From NCBI RefSeq assembly GCF_000377765.1, contig NZ_KB898663.1, positions 62,001-126,000 on the forward strand: a stretch of 64,000 bases of DNA, in the 5' to 3' direction. The notes below the pieces were generated by a model. It did not search any database, had not been told where the DNA came from, and saw only the letters and a list, made by a program, of their open reading frames with translations. Of the stretch, positions 19,607-28,845 are shown piece by piece. The first letter of the stretch is position 1. Each line of letters begins with the position of its first letter. The position numbers and the translations under genes are program-made. The DNA is from Gracilibacillus lacisalsi DSM 19029. Lineage in GTDB: Bacteria; Bacillota; Bacilli; Bacillales; Amphibacillaceae.

Positions 19607-19694
19607 ATAGTTAAGGCAGATAACCATCAAATATGAATGGTTGTACAATACTTAGGGAAATTTAGGGATGATTGATAAAAAAGGTGGTGAAAAC

Positions 19695-19811
19695 ATGGCA
19701 AAAAAAGGAATTCAAAATTCAAGTATTGAGCAAGTTAGAAAAGATCATGAATCCGAAACGGCCTTTACAGCAAACAACCCTAAAAAGCAAAAAAATAAAA
19801 AAGGCAGATAA
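19695..19811 (+). CDS. Small basic hydrophilic protein, 38 aa
   Basis: ATG at 19695 after AAAAAAGGTGG; 38 residues, beginning MAKKGIQNSSIEQVRKDHES and ending Lys/Arg/Asn-rich. A terminator follows at 19880-19910. Composition resembles minor small acid-soluble spore proteins, but I cannot place it in a named family. Confidence 0.5.
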   Translation: MAKKGIQNSSIEQVRKDHESETAFTANNPKKQKNKKGR

Positions 19812-20189
19812 TAACTCTTGTAGATAGGACGAATATATGCCTTTATGCAAGTAAGAAAAATACTTCTCCCACAAAAATAAAACACGAGCATCAAATGATG
19901 TTCGTGTTTTGCCATAAATCGAGGTCTTCTGTTCCTACTCATATTAGCTACCTCCATAATAGAACTAATTACAGAGGCAATTGAAAGCTAGTTCTAAAAG
20001 AATGTTGTTTGATTAAACTTATCTAATATGTATTGAATGATCTCCATTTTAGGAAAGTGAAAATTCATACAATTGCTTAATCAGAAAAGCAGCCAAGTTA
20101 TAAGAATAAAACAAAATACATTTAGATTTTTTCAATCATTAGAACTTACTTCAATCCTATTCATGTTTTACTCCATACTTGTTATGGAA
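19812..20189. other. Intergenic region with one terminator
   Basis: Contains the hairpin at 19880-19910. A minus-strand frame (19745-19957) starts after a good GGAGG but runs through this hairpin and antisense to the 38-aa gene, so I do not call it. Nothing else is recognised. Confidence 0.5.
19880..19910. terminator. Rho-independent terminator
   Basis: Twelve-base-pair stem AACACGAGCATC / GATGTTCGTGTT (one G-T pair) with loop AAAT and flanking A and T runs, about 70 nt downstream of the 38-aa gene. Confidence 0.75.
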
Positions 20190-20786
20190 TCATCTTAATT
20201 CTTCTTCATAAATAACTTCACCATCGTTGTTCAAACCTCGCAACACTATACTGATATAGTCATTTTCCACTTCATTCCAATGAAATAAAAACATACGATG
20301 TTCCGTTAACTGATATTCTAACGTAACAATATCTTCTGCAGGGACTTGTTCATCCCAATCATACCCTTCTGCAACATCTAGTTCCACCTAAGTTATTTCT
20401 GGGTTAGTAACGATACCATAATACCTCATCAACATGTAATTCCCATTAATGGAGCTACTCCCCCAAGAATGTGTAATATCTTGATCTTCTTTAATTTCTA
20501 TTCCACCAACACCACTACCTGCACCCCAAAAAATCCCAGCATATTTGTTAACTATTGTAGCTGAAAACCAGTTCTTATATTTTGATAAGAAAATTTGGAC
20601 ATCATCTACATCTACCTTTTCTAATACTTCTGATGGACCATAATAATAAGTTCGTTCAGATTTTTCAAATGCTGCTTCTGGTGAAAGTTCGTAATAATTA
20701 ATATAAGGGGAATCATTAATAACAATAAAGATTAACAGAATCGCAATAGTCCATTCTATTATCGTTTTTATTTTATCTCTTTTCAT
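20190..20786 (-). pseudogene. Hypothetical membrane-anchored protein interrupted by an in-frame TAG
   Basis: Residues 1-132 (20786-20388) have one N-terminal transmembrane helix (TIIEWTIAILLIFIVI) and an extracytoplasmic part ending NPEIT. An in-frame TAG (20388-20390) follows, and the same frame continues for 66 residues (VELDVAEGYDWDEQ...) to 20190. No Shine-Dalgarno precedes the second part, so one gene with a nonsense mutation is the simplest reading. Its ATG overlaps the stop of the upstream gene by 1 nt. Family unknown. Confidence 0.6.
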
Positions 20787-21253
20787 TACGCTCCCCCCTG
20801 ATCTAATGAAAACTCCGTTTGAAACATGCGATCATACCACTCGAAATCTACTACTATTGTATCTACATCTTCTTTCAAAGGTTCATAATTCTGAACAATG
20901 TACTGCCCCCAAGTACGACCAGAAGAAGTGCCACCTGTTCCACGATAAGTATTGCCTTGTTTATCTTTTAATTCAAATGCAGAGCCTGGAAATGACCATC
21001 CATTCTCTTTGGAGTGCACTTCAAATATTAATGAGGTCTCTTCTGCTGCTAATACAAGATATTTAAACAATATCTCGTCATTTTCCAGGTTTACCTTTTT
21101 GTCTAAATCAATAAGTACTGCATCCCCATTATTTACTTTACCTTGAATATGTTCTGGTAATTCATTAGTTAGCCCTGAAAAAAACGAAAAAATATTAGGT
21201 ATAAGTGCCATCACACAAGCTATTATGATAAGGCGTCTGATCCATACTCCCAT
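20786..21253 (-). CDS. Hypothetical membrane-anchored protein
   Basis: 155 aa with one N-terminal transmembrane segment (RLIIIACVMALIPNIFSFF) and an extracytoplasmic domain rich in beta-prone stretches (LVLAAEETSLIFEVHSK, DTIVVDFEWYDR). Translationally coupled to the interrupted gene 20190-20786, with which it probably formed a functional pair. I do not recognise the family. Confidence 0.65.
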   Translation of the reverse strand: MGVWIRRLIIIACVMALIPNIFSFFSGLTNELPEHIQGKVNNGDAVLIDLDKKVNLENDEILFKYLVLAAEETSLIFEVHSKENGWSFPGSAFELKDKQGNTYRGTGGTSSGRTWGQYIVQNYEPLKEDVDTIVVDFEWYDRMFQTEFSLDQGGA

Positions 21254-21469
21254 TACAACAACTCCTATTTCTAAAAATACTCTTATTACTTTCCAGCTAA
21301 TCTTATCTAGTAAGCCAATTTCCTATCGCACTATTTTATCATATTATTCCAATAGGTTTTTATTAAATTTAAGCCATAAGAAATAGATCATCTTAAATGA
21401 CGATCCTCTTGTGTTGCCACAATGATAATTCCTTGTTCCATTATTGTACCCGTTTGTTGAATAGGGAAA

Positions 21470-21922
21470 CTAATTTGTTAATTGATTTATGTAAGGGTTT
21501 ATATAACTTCGATATTCTTCTGTTAAGCCCTCAGGTAATTCATTAAGCTTAAAATACTGGACATCATAAGATTCTTTTTCATCGATTTCTATATTTCCTT
21601 TTACTTCCTTTGACACATAAACAGCTGTTACTGAATAAAATTCATCACCGTTTGCTACTTTAAAATAATAGTCTTGACCTGAAAAAACACCTAATAGCTT
21701 CAGTTCGCCAATTTCAAGACCTGTTTCTTCTTTCACTTCTCTCCGTGCAGTATCTTCTAAACTTTCACCTAATTCCATCAGACCGCCAGGCAATCCCCAA
21801 CCATCGTCCGTTCTATGTTGTAATAATAATTCATTTTTATCGTTTAATATTAAAACCACAGAACCTGTTAGTATTAAAGGTTTATGACCAACTAATTCCC
21901 TTAAATTTTTTACATAATCCAT
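21470..21922 (-). CDS. NUDIX hydrolase
   Basis: 150 aa. The Nudix box G-x5-E-x7-REVKEETG is complete (GGLMELGESLEDTARREVKEETG region, about residues 46-68) and coordinates Mg2+ for cleaving nucleoside diphosphate-X compounds. The core begins PLILTGSVVLILNDKNELLLQ. Substrate cannot be told from sequence. Stand-alone, with GGAG about 12 nt before the ATG. Confidence 0.92.
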   Translation of the reverse strand: MDYVKNLRELVGHKPLILTGSVVLILNDKNELLLQHRTDDGWGLPGGLMELGESLEDTARREVKEETGLEIGELKLLGVFSGQDYYFKVANGDEFYSVTAVYVSKEVKGNIEIDEKESYDVQYFKLNELPEGLTEEYRSYINPYINQLTN

Positions 21923-22022
21923 TTTCTAAGATCACTCCATTTTTCTTGCATTTTCTTCTTCCATAAGCCTGCCTTAATACAATTAGTATCTACTCTTCAT
22001 AAAATTATTGGGACAACGCGCT

Positions 22023-22481
22023 TTATTTTTTATAAATTAGCTTAAACCTTTCACAAACAACAGGGATTTTACAATTAAACGCTTGATTTATATTTTTAAA
22101 CTCTTTTTTAAAGAAGGTTTCGTGAACGTCACGCCAATACCTTAATGTACGGTCACCTTCACCTTCCAAATATGCGTGCTCTGTCGTAACCTGATCAAAA
22201 GGAACAATCTCTACTGATGTAGTTTCTGCTATTCCAACAGCTTTTCCATCCCCGTCAAGAATAATATTATGAAGACCAACAAACGGTAAAGTTACGTTTT
22301 CCAATTCATATAAAGTATAGTTTGATGCTGTTGCTGTTTTCGTTCCCTCTAATACTAAATTTGCAAGCTCATCAGCCATTTCTTTTGAATCACCAAATGC
22401 CCATGCCTCATATTCTTTTGGTGCATTCGGGTTAATTTTTCGATAGTCTTCCCACATTTGAATAATCGAATTATTACTCAT
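22023..22481 (-). CDS. ASCH-domain protein
   Basis: About 152 aa from the ATG at 22481; an in-frame ATG at 22490 is also possible. Family marks are AWAFGDSKEMADELANLVLEGTKTAT near residues 27-52, the central DGDGKAVGIAETTSVEIVPF and the GEGDRTLRYWRDVHETFF block. ASCH domains have a PUA-like fold and are thought to bind RNA or modified nucleosides; related proteins are amidohydrolases for N4-acetylcytidine. Exact activity here is unknown. Confidence 0.85.
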   Translation of the reverse strand: MSNNSIIQMWEDYRKINPNAPKEYEAWAFGDSKEMADELANLVLEGTKTATASNYTLYELENVTLPFVGLHNIILDGDGKAVGIAETTSVEIVPFDQVTTEHAYLEGEGDRTLRYWRDVHETFFKKEFKNINQAFNCKIPVVCERFKLIYKK

Positions 22482-22980
22482 ATATATCAACCCACTTTCT
22501 ACTTAACTAATGATGATACTTAAATGGTAACACTTTTGGGTAGCGGTTCTTCTTCAATTCTATTGCCATTTACTTAAAGAAGGAAAAACGAATACTTTGA
22601 AAGCAATGGCACCCGTTAGTTTTAGTGAAAAACTTCACAAAACCACAATTCTCCATACTAAAATAATACCAGATGATAACGAATTATTGTTCATATTTTT
22701 CATGGAAATCGTTGCTGCGTAGCAAGAGTCTACTATGCAGGAAACAAAGAGTTCTTTCATATTGACACACGTTTAAGTACTTTTTCTTTCATGAACTCAT
22801 TTATAATTTATATATATCCAATCTAGGGGGTATGACAATTAGTGCCTTTTACAACACTTCGGCAAAATAGAGGGTTTCGCTTTACTATGATAAAATTGTA
22901 TTTAACTGTAGCATTACAGTAGTTTACAAAAGGAATGAATGCTTTTTTGTTTTGTTTAAATTTTCGGGGAGGTAAAAACA
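22482..22980. other. Intergenic region before the homing-endonuclease remnant
   Basis: No gene seen. Holds a short imperfect palindrome at 22708-22740 that resembles, in inverted orientation, a segment at 30571-30604. GGGGAGG just before 22981 is the old ribosome-binding site of the endonuclease. Confidence 0.5.
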
Positions 22981-23390
22981 ATGGAAGTGCCGGAAGCTGC
23001 TTATTTAGCAGGTATAATTGAGGTGAAGGTACAATCACCCTGACCAGAATACACAAAAGAGAACATAGAAGACCTTGTATTACAATTGCTTCTACGGATC
23101 TTGAATTATTGGAATATTTGCAGACAATTGCAGGCGGCCATATCTTGAATAAAAAAATTATAAACCTGATAAATTTAAAGATTCCTATATTTTAAGTATA
23201 AAAAAGAAAGTAAATGTTTTTTTATACATTAACAGCTACTTTACCCTACCTTCGCATTAAACAAAAAAGAAAAAGAGCCGAGTGGATTCTAAAATATTAT
23301 GATATTGTTACGGTGAGAAACGGAAAATACTCAAAAGAGAAACTAATAAAGAAAATGGAATTTGAGAATAACTTTTTTAAAATTATTTAA
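22981..23390 (+). pseudogene. Degenerate LAGLIDADG homing endonuclease
   Basis: After a GGGGAGG Shine-Dalgarno the frame reads EAAYLAGII, then a shift restores EGTITLTRIHKREHRRP, IASTDLELLEYLQTI and AGG. Another shift gives KFKDSYILSIKKK, and a third gives PYLRIKQKRKRAEWILKYYD with a C-terminus ending FENNFFKII. The AYLAGI(I/L)-D-GEGT start and the RIKQKR block are typical of short single-motif LAGLIDADG proteins found in Firmicutes. At least three frameshifts make it inactive. It is not inside a visible intron. Confidence 0.8.
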
Positions 23391-23634
23391 TAACAATTAT
23401 TATTGTTCTCGATAAAAACTGAGACTTCAACCAAAAGAATATATAAAATCAACCATAAGTTTTCAAAACCTATATATATCACAGTTTCTTTGCTATTTTA
23501 ATCACTTTTCAGATATCATTATTCTTTAAAAAAGAGGTATTCATCTTCATTCCCGCTACATACTGAACCTTTTTGGTTTACGAAAATACTTTGTGAATGT
23601 ATATGGTTTATCACTTCTCATTTAATTTATAAAC

Positions 23635-24789
23635 TTAGTTATTATTAGATCTTTCCAGTTCATTTTGCTCCATAAAATGATCAAAGTATTCAATTAACAG
23701 ATTATCAACATCTCCTGTTAGTTTGAGTATTTCTTCAGGTGTCGGAAGCGGACGGATATTCTGTATTATATAGTTAAAATCTTTAATTAACTTTTGTTTA
23801 CGTTGGTATTTCTGTTTGTTACACTTTAACTCATTAATAATGGATGATGATGAAGGACTAAATGAAGTAAAATCGTGTACTACCTGAATGGATGCTTCTA
23901 CAATATATATTAATTTAAGAAGGATACATAATGGATCACCTTTATGAGGGAAAAGTAGATCAAATCGCAAACTACTCGCAATTTCAGACCTAGAATTACA
24001 CTTGTTTGCTAAATGAACCAATAAACTATCAATCGGAATTTTGATGTCGAAAAAAAAGTCCTCAAAATGCTTAATTAATCTCCATATAAACTTATCTGTA
24101 GGAGAACTAACCATCCTCGGAGTATTTTTGATTAACTCAGCTATGGAATTTGATGTCCAAACATCAAATTCATTTTTGTCGACTTTATCATTTTTACTAA
24201 AAGTTGCTCCTAACCATGCATCACAGCTATTGCAAGAACCCAAATTTCCTTTACTATTTAATGGTAATTGTTGCTTGTTACAAACTGGACATGTAGTATG
24301 TAAGAAACTATTATGTAAGGGGCATATCTTTACATATTGTATATTCCATAATAATGGTTGATATATATTACCATTCTCTTTCTTCATTTTATTTAAACAT
24401 TGAGGACACCACTTTTTATAACTATTAACTACCTTATAGTTCGAAATTCCTCTAAACGATATTAAAGTAAGATAACGTAAGTCTTTTCGAGTGGTTAATT
24501 TTTCTAAAGCATTAATAAATTCCATTGTTAATAAACTTCTTCCATCTATTATTCTACCATTTCTATAAAATTTAGTGCTATTACCCGTCGATGGATATGT
24601 GAGAGATTCAAATAAAGGGGATATCTCATATTTTATAATGGATTTAACTTTTACATTATGTGCATTTGATAATCTTGTCAAATAACTCGTTAGGCTTTCT
24701 ACCATTGAAGTACCTACCCCAATAGGTTCTAGATTATACAACTTGCTTCTCTTAGGAAAAATAGTTTCTCCACTAATAAACATTGTCAT
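23635..24789 (-). CDS. tniQ: TniQ/TnsD-family targeting protein (second copy, 384 aa)
   Basis: Target-site selector of a Tn7/Tn5053-like transposon. N-terminal TniQ domain with YNLEPIGVGTSMVESLTSYL and RLSNAH, then zinc-ribbon pairs WCPQCLNKMK (near 125), ICPLHNS, CPVCNKQ and CNSCDAW (to about 195). The C-terminal half is unlike the other TniQ in the module and has no obvious helix-turn-helix. Start ATG 24789 after GAGGT. It is last in the operon, about 100 nt after the ATPase gene. In Tn7-like systems such proteins bind DNA or a guide complex and recruit the AAA ATPase. Confidence 0.88.
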   Translation of the reverse strand: MTMFISGETIFPKRSKLYNLEPIGVGTSMVESLTSYLTRLSNAHNVKVKSIIKYEISPLFESLTYPSTGNSTKFYRNGRIIDGRSLLTMEFINALEKLTTRKDLRYLTLISFRGISNYKVVNSYKKWCPQCLNKMKKENGNIYQPLLWNIQYVKICPLHNSFLHTTCPVCNKQQLPLNSKGNLGSCNSCDAWLGATFSKNDKVDKNEFDVWTSNSIAELIKNTPRMVSSPTDKFIWRLIKHFEDFFFDIKIPIDSLLVHLANKCNSRSEIASSLRFDLLFPHKGDPLCILLKLIYIVEASIQVVHDFTSFSPSSSSIINELKCNKQKYQRKQKLIKDFNYIIQNIRPLPTPEEILKLTGDVDNLLIEYFDHFMEQNELERSNNN

Positions 24790-24892
24790 CTTAATCTACC
24801 TCAACTCATATTTAAATTTTATTCCAAGTGAGTTATTTGCTTTTCGCATTCAGCACTTAATCTTATATACACAGTATTTATTATAGAGAATT

Positions 24893-26041
24893 TTACGTAT
24901 CACCTACTGCATCCCTTTTTGGTTTTCTAACACCGACACCAACTTGACTTGTTTTCTTATCAACTCTCTTACCTTTATTCTCTTTAGATTCCGCATCCGC
25001 AATTTTATCTTCAATTCCAGGCATGCCCAATAACATAGCTACATCATCATTTTTTCTATTATTAATTTCAACATTATTTTCGCCTTCTATTGCTTCTTTT
25101 GCTAATTTGTATGTTTGATTAGTTGTTAATGCATATTCTTTAAAATGGTCTAAAGTTAAGGTGGTTAAGTTTGGATTTTCCTGTAAATTATATTCCAGTG
25201 TTGTCGCAATTAAATCCTTAAGTATTCCTATACACCCTACACTTACTTGGTAAAAATATTTCCAATGTTCCACAAGGTTAGGTTCGGAAGATAAAGGAAT
25301 ATGTTTTTGCAAATTCCACAATGTCTTGATAAACATTTCTTGTTCATCTTTTTTACGAATATCATATCTTCTAAAGTGTATATCTAAACCACGTCTAGAT
25401 AACTGCCCTAAGGAATCTCTAAAATCTAATATTTCGTAAGTGCCAAACATAACATGGGGGGTATCTGATTTTGAAACTAATGATTTAATCAAATTCATTT
25501 GATCAATTGCAGTTTTGGAAGAACCATTAAATGTTATATGTTGTGCTTCATCAATTAACACCGCTTTAGTCTTTCTAAATTTCAGGGCATTCTCTAATGA
25601 CCTTCTGAGTTCTCTATTTGGTTGTCGTTCTTTGTTACTTAATTGTTTATTGATTGTTTTATAAATATCTATTTTATGCTCTATTAAAGGTTCATTAAGA
25701 GCCATAAGAGAACGAATGTAATGTTCTTTCCAATCATACTTTCCATTATCAGGGGCAATTGCTTCAAAACCCGCGATAGGAATTATGCAATGGTCAGTCT
25801 CCATTTGATCTTTATACTCCTTCAAGAATTTTTCATACACTTTTTTAAACAATTCCGATTTCCCAACACCACTTGGTCCATAAACAAGAAATATCTGTTT
25901 GGTAGATGGATTAGTAATTCTTATGAATATTTCTTTAAATGCTGCTACAAAAAATGGATGAGCTACTGAAAAATCTTTAAAATACTCTATTCTTTTGGCG
26001 GGAGCTTCTTCTAATAAATGTGTTGGAAAGTTTTGATTCAT
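24893..26041 (-). CDS. TniB/TnsC-family AAA+ transposition regulator
   Basis: 382 aa from the ATG at 26039-26041 (GAGGAG upstream; an in-frame TTG precedes it). Walker A VYGPSGVGKSELF near residue 55, Walker B KAVLIDEAQHI near 160, and sensor/arginine regions in FGTYEILDFRDSLGQLSRRG. It would bridge TniQ at the target and the transposase. The C-terminal 60 residues are charged and low-complexity. It begins immediately after the stop of the transposase gene. Confidence 0.9.
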   Translation of the reverse strand: MNQNFPTHLLEEAPAKRIEYFKDFSVAHPFFVAAFKEIFIRITNPSTKQIFLVYGPSGVGKSELFKKVYEKFLKEYKDQMETDHCIIPIAGFEAIAPDNGKYDWKEHYIRSLMALNEPLIEHKIDIYKTINKQLSNKERQPNRELRRSLENALKFRKTKAVLIDEAQHITFNGSSKTAIDQMNLIKSLVSKSDTPHVMFGTYEILDFRDSLGQLSRRGLDIHFRRYDIRKKDEQEMFIKTLWNLQKHIPLSSEPNLVEHWKYFYQVSVGCIGILKDLIATTLEYNLQENPNLTTLTLDHFKEYALTTNQTYKLAKEAIEGENNVEINNRKNDDVAMLLGMPGIEDKIADAESKENKGKRVDKKTSQVGVGVRKPKRDAVGDT

Positions 26042-26044
26042 CAA

Positions 26045-28753
26045 TTACAACTCCTCGTAAGGCTCGAATACTATATCATCTAGGTTGATTTCTTTTGAAT
26101 TCTCAGTATTGTCTACAGCTAACTTGATGTTCTCATTAATAGTCGGTTCATATTCACTTTGAACCTCTCTTCCAAATACTTCTTTGATACCACCCTCTAC
26201 AACATATAAATTTCTAGTTGCTCTATCTTTTAGTCGTTGTCTAAGTAATACTTCTTCGGCCTCTATAGATACTAAGAAGTCAGTTATCATCTTTGTTGTT
26301 ACATCAGTCTTCTGGTCACTAAGTTTTGCCCTTGTTTTTAACTCCTGAAATGCTATATTTAGTTCTTTTTCTGTTTTATTTTTTAATATGTTAAATTTTT
26401 CAGATTTAAGCTGAATCCATCTCTTATTAATAAAAGCATATGCCACTCCCATATTAAATGGATCATATCTAACAAAGACAGAAGTATTCTCAATTAGTCC
26501 ATTTCGAAAAGATGGATCCCAATAATAAAACCTATTTATTTTTACCCCATAACCAGGAATAACTTTTGCTGTTCCTTTTTTGGTACTGGGTAATGTTAAT
26601 ATACGAAGTACTTCATCATATACTATCCTCGTTGAATTTCTCTCCCCACCTTTTAGGATACTATTTTCATACATTTTTTGAGGTGAAGTACCTATTCCAC
26701 TATGTTCCGTTCTATCGTAAACTTCATAAGCCCACCTACTTAAGTATTCATAAAGTTTTTCTAATGTCCAAATTGCTATATTTTTCGGATTGACATTTTT
26801 GGAAACTTGTCTAACATTCCTCATTAATTGCGTATTCCCAGTAAGATTATAAATGAACATTTGATTTGTCGTTCCAAACAACCTTTCAATTACGCTACCA
26901 TACCTAGGTTTAGAAGCTGGTCTAATTTTTTTAGTACAATAATTTCTACTTAACAATGTATCAAAATAAATACTATTAAAGTCCTTCCCCCCATCAACGA
27001 CCATTGTACTTGGGAATTTCGAATATTTTTTCACACACTCTCTTATTACCATCATATTGCTTCTATAACTAGGTGAATCAAACGAGATATAAAATGCTAA
27101 AATCCTCCTTGAAAAAGCATCAATTAAAAATGTTAACCATGGTCTACCTAAATTTTCATTTGTTATTGAACAAACCAATTCAATATCTAGTTGAGTATGA
27201 TCAATATGACAGATTTCAAATACTCGATCACCATGTCTTGGGGTATCAAAATTTAGGTAAAAACTAAATTCACCATTTTTATATGCAGCTTTATTTCCTT
27301 TTCTTTTTTTATCTTTTTCATGGTTAGGTGTTTTGTGGATATTTTTTGTGAATGTATAATAACTGGGAGGGGCAAAATTATTCTTATGGCATACCTGTTC
27401 AAATTTACGATATACGGACTTCATCGTACTTTGTTTAACATTCTCATAGTTCTCTTGTATAAATTTCTCCATAAGTGTTTGTAACGAAGTATTGAGTCTT
27501 GGGGATTTGTTTCCTTTTTTATATTGCTTCGAAAGTAAACCTACATATCCATTACCATACCTTTTCTCAGCTTCTCTATAACTTTTCATCCAATTATAAA
27601 TGGTTCTATCACTAAAATCATGATTTTTATTATATACTAAATTCTCTGTCTGATTTATATAAGGCAGTATAGTGTTATACCTTATATTTGCAACTTCTAA
27701 CTCTTGTGGACTTGCGGTATTTAATAGTTTTATTTCTTCATTTTGAATAGTTTCTATCTTTGGTACGCCTTTAATTTTACCTTTATTTATGAGATACTCT
27801 AGTGTTGTAATTGGCATATCAGTAGTATGCTCCGCTGACTGAAGATATGCATTACTTGAAGATACATTAATAATTTCCCATTCTACTCCATCCCAAAGAA
27901 TTTTTTCTCCAAACTGTATTTTAAAAGAAATTTTATTTTCTAGATTGTGACTAACACATGAAGACATCATGTTTTTGTATGCTTCTCTATATTTTTCATT
28001 ATTGTAAATCCGTGCTGTATAATTAGGTATTACTTCTTCATTAATATCCGTATACAGTTCTCCTAATATCAACAAACTATAAAGATCATCAGCTCTAAAT
28101 TTTCCCTTTATTTTCAATATATCATTAATTGTAATACCTGGGTTACTAGAAACTACATTCAATACTTCCTTTTTGATATCTTCGTCTACACTTAACTCAT
28201 TTTTGGCTAATTTAAAATCCTCTAAAAACTTCACATTTCTAACAAACCTTTTATTTAGATCTTTTTCTGTCTTAATTCGAAAAGATAATCCATATTGCTC
28301 TGCATACCATTCAGCAGGAGGACACCTCCATTGACCAAACTTGTCAACATAGTACCTGTTTGGCCATTTCATAGAAAGCTTTATTAACTCATCTACAAAT
28401 TTCCATTCTTCCCAGCCAATCCAGTTTTCTTCTATCACAAAGAAATCAGATGTGTACAAATGTCCTTTGTTTTTTCCATTGATTAAATATTCAATTTTAA
28501 AAGAAGGTGGTTGATCATAAAACTCTAACACGCTAGAACTCATTTCTTTTTCGATAATCGCTGGCAGTTCAAGTGTATGACTCTCAAATTGTATTGTAAG
28601 GCCCATTTTCTTACTCGGATATGTGCCTGGAACACTTTTTCCATTACTTCTAACTTTTCTTGCAGGATCTGCATTGCGAATTGTCAATATTTGATTCATT
28701 GCTTCCTTACTAACTTTTTCTGAGTTTAAAAATTGATCTATTCTGTCAGTCAA
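26045..28753 (-). CDS. TniA/TnsB-family DDE transposase, unusually long
   Basis: About 902 aa from a TTG at 28753 (GGGGTGA at the right spacing); an in-frame GTG at 28762 is the alternative. The central rve/Mu-type core carries Asp near 520 (HIDHTQLD), Asp near 588 (VVDGGKDF) and Glu near 624 (SVIERLFG), a DD(35)E set. N-terminal DNA-binding regions and a C-terminal Mu-like beta-barrel region (YGVKINRFYYWDPSFRNGLI) surround it. TniA of Tn5053 is about 560 aa and TnsB of Tn7 about 700, so this one has a long N-terminus. No TnsA endonuclease gene is adjacent, which predicts replicative, cointegrate-forming transposition. Confidence 0.92.
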   Translation of the reverse strand: MTDRIDQFLNSEKVSKEAMNQILTIRNADPARKVRSNGKSVPGTYPSKKMGLTIQFESHTLELPAIIEKEMSSSVLEFYDQPPSFKIEYLINGKNKGHLYTSDFFVIEENWIGWEEWKFVDELIKLSMKWPNRYYVDKFGQWRCPPAEWYAEQYGLSFRIKTEKDLNKRFVRNVKFLEDFKLAKNELSVDEDIKKEVLNVVSSNPGITINDILKIKGKFRADDLYSLLILGELYTDINEEVIPNYTARIYNNEKYREAYKNMMSSCVSHNLENKISFKIQFGEKILWDGVEWEIINVSSSNAYLQSAEHTTDMPITTLEYLINKGKIKGVPKIETIQNEEIKLLNTASPQELEVANIRYNTILPYINQTENLVYNKNHDFSDRTIYNWMKSYREAEKRYGNGYVGLLSKQYKKGNKSPRLNTSLQTLMEKFIQENYENVKQSTMKSVYRKFEQVCHKNNFAPPSYYTFTKNIHKTPNHEKDKKRKGNKAAYKNGEFSFYLNFDTPRHGDRVFEICHIDHTQLDIELVCSITNENLGRPWLTFLIDAFSRRILAFYISFDSPSYRSNMMVIRECVKKYSKFPSTMVVDGGKDFNSIYFDTLLSRNYCTKKIRPASKPRYGSVIERLFGTTNQMFIYNLTGNTQLMRNVRQVSKNVNPKNIAIWTLEKLYEYLSRWAYEVYDRTEHSGIGTSPQKMYENSILKGGERNSTRIVYDEVLRILTLPSTKKGTAKVIPGYGVKINRFYYWDPSFRNGLIENTSVFVRYDPFNMGVAYAFINKRWIQLKSEKFNILKNKTEKELNIAFQELKTRAKLSDQKTDVTTKMITDFLVSIEAEEVLLRQRLKDRATRNLYVVEGGIKEVFGREVQSEYEPTINENIKLAVDNTENSKEINLDDIVFEPYEEL

Positions 28754-28845
28754 TATTATCACCCCGAATAATAATCTGATTATTTACAAAATTCTATATT
28801 ATTTATAATAATCCTTTTTTATAATCAAAATAGTACGAAAAAAAT

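Noticed and set aside
19745-19957. 70-codon minus-strand ORF with a good GGAGG upstream
   Set aside because: It reads through a terminator hairpin and antisense to a plausible 38-aa gene; the sequence has no protein-family character.
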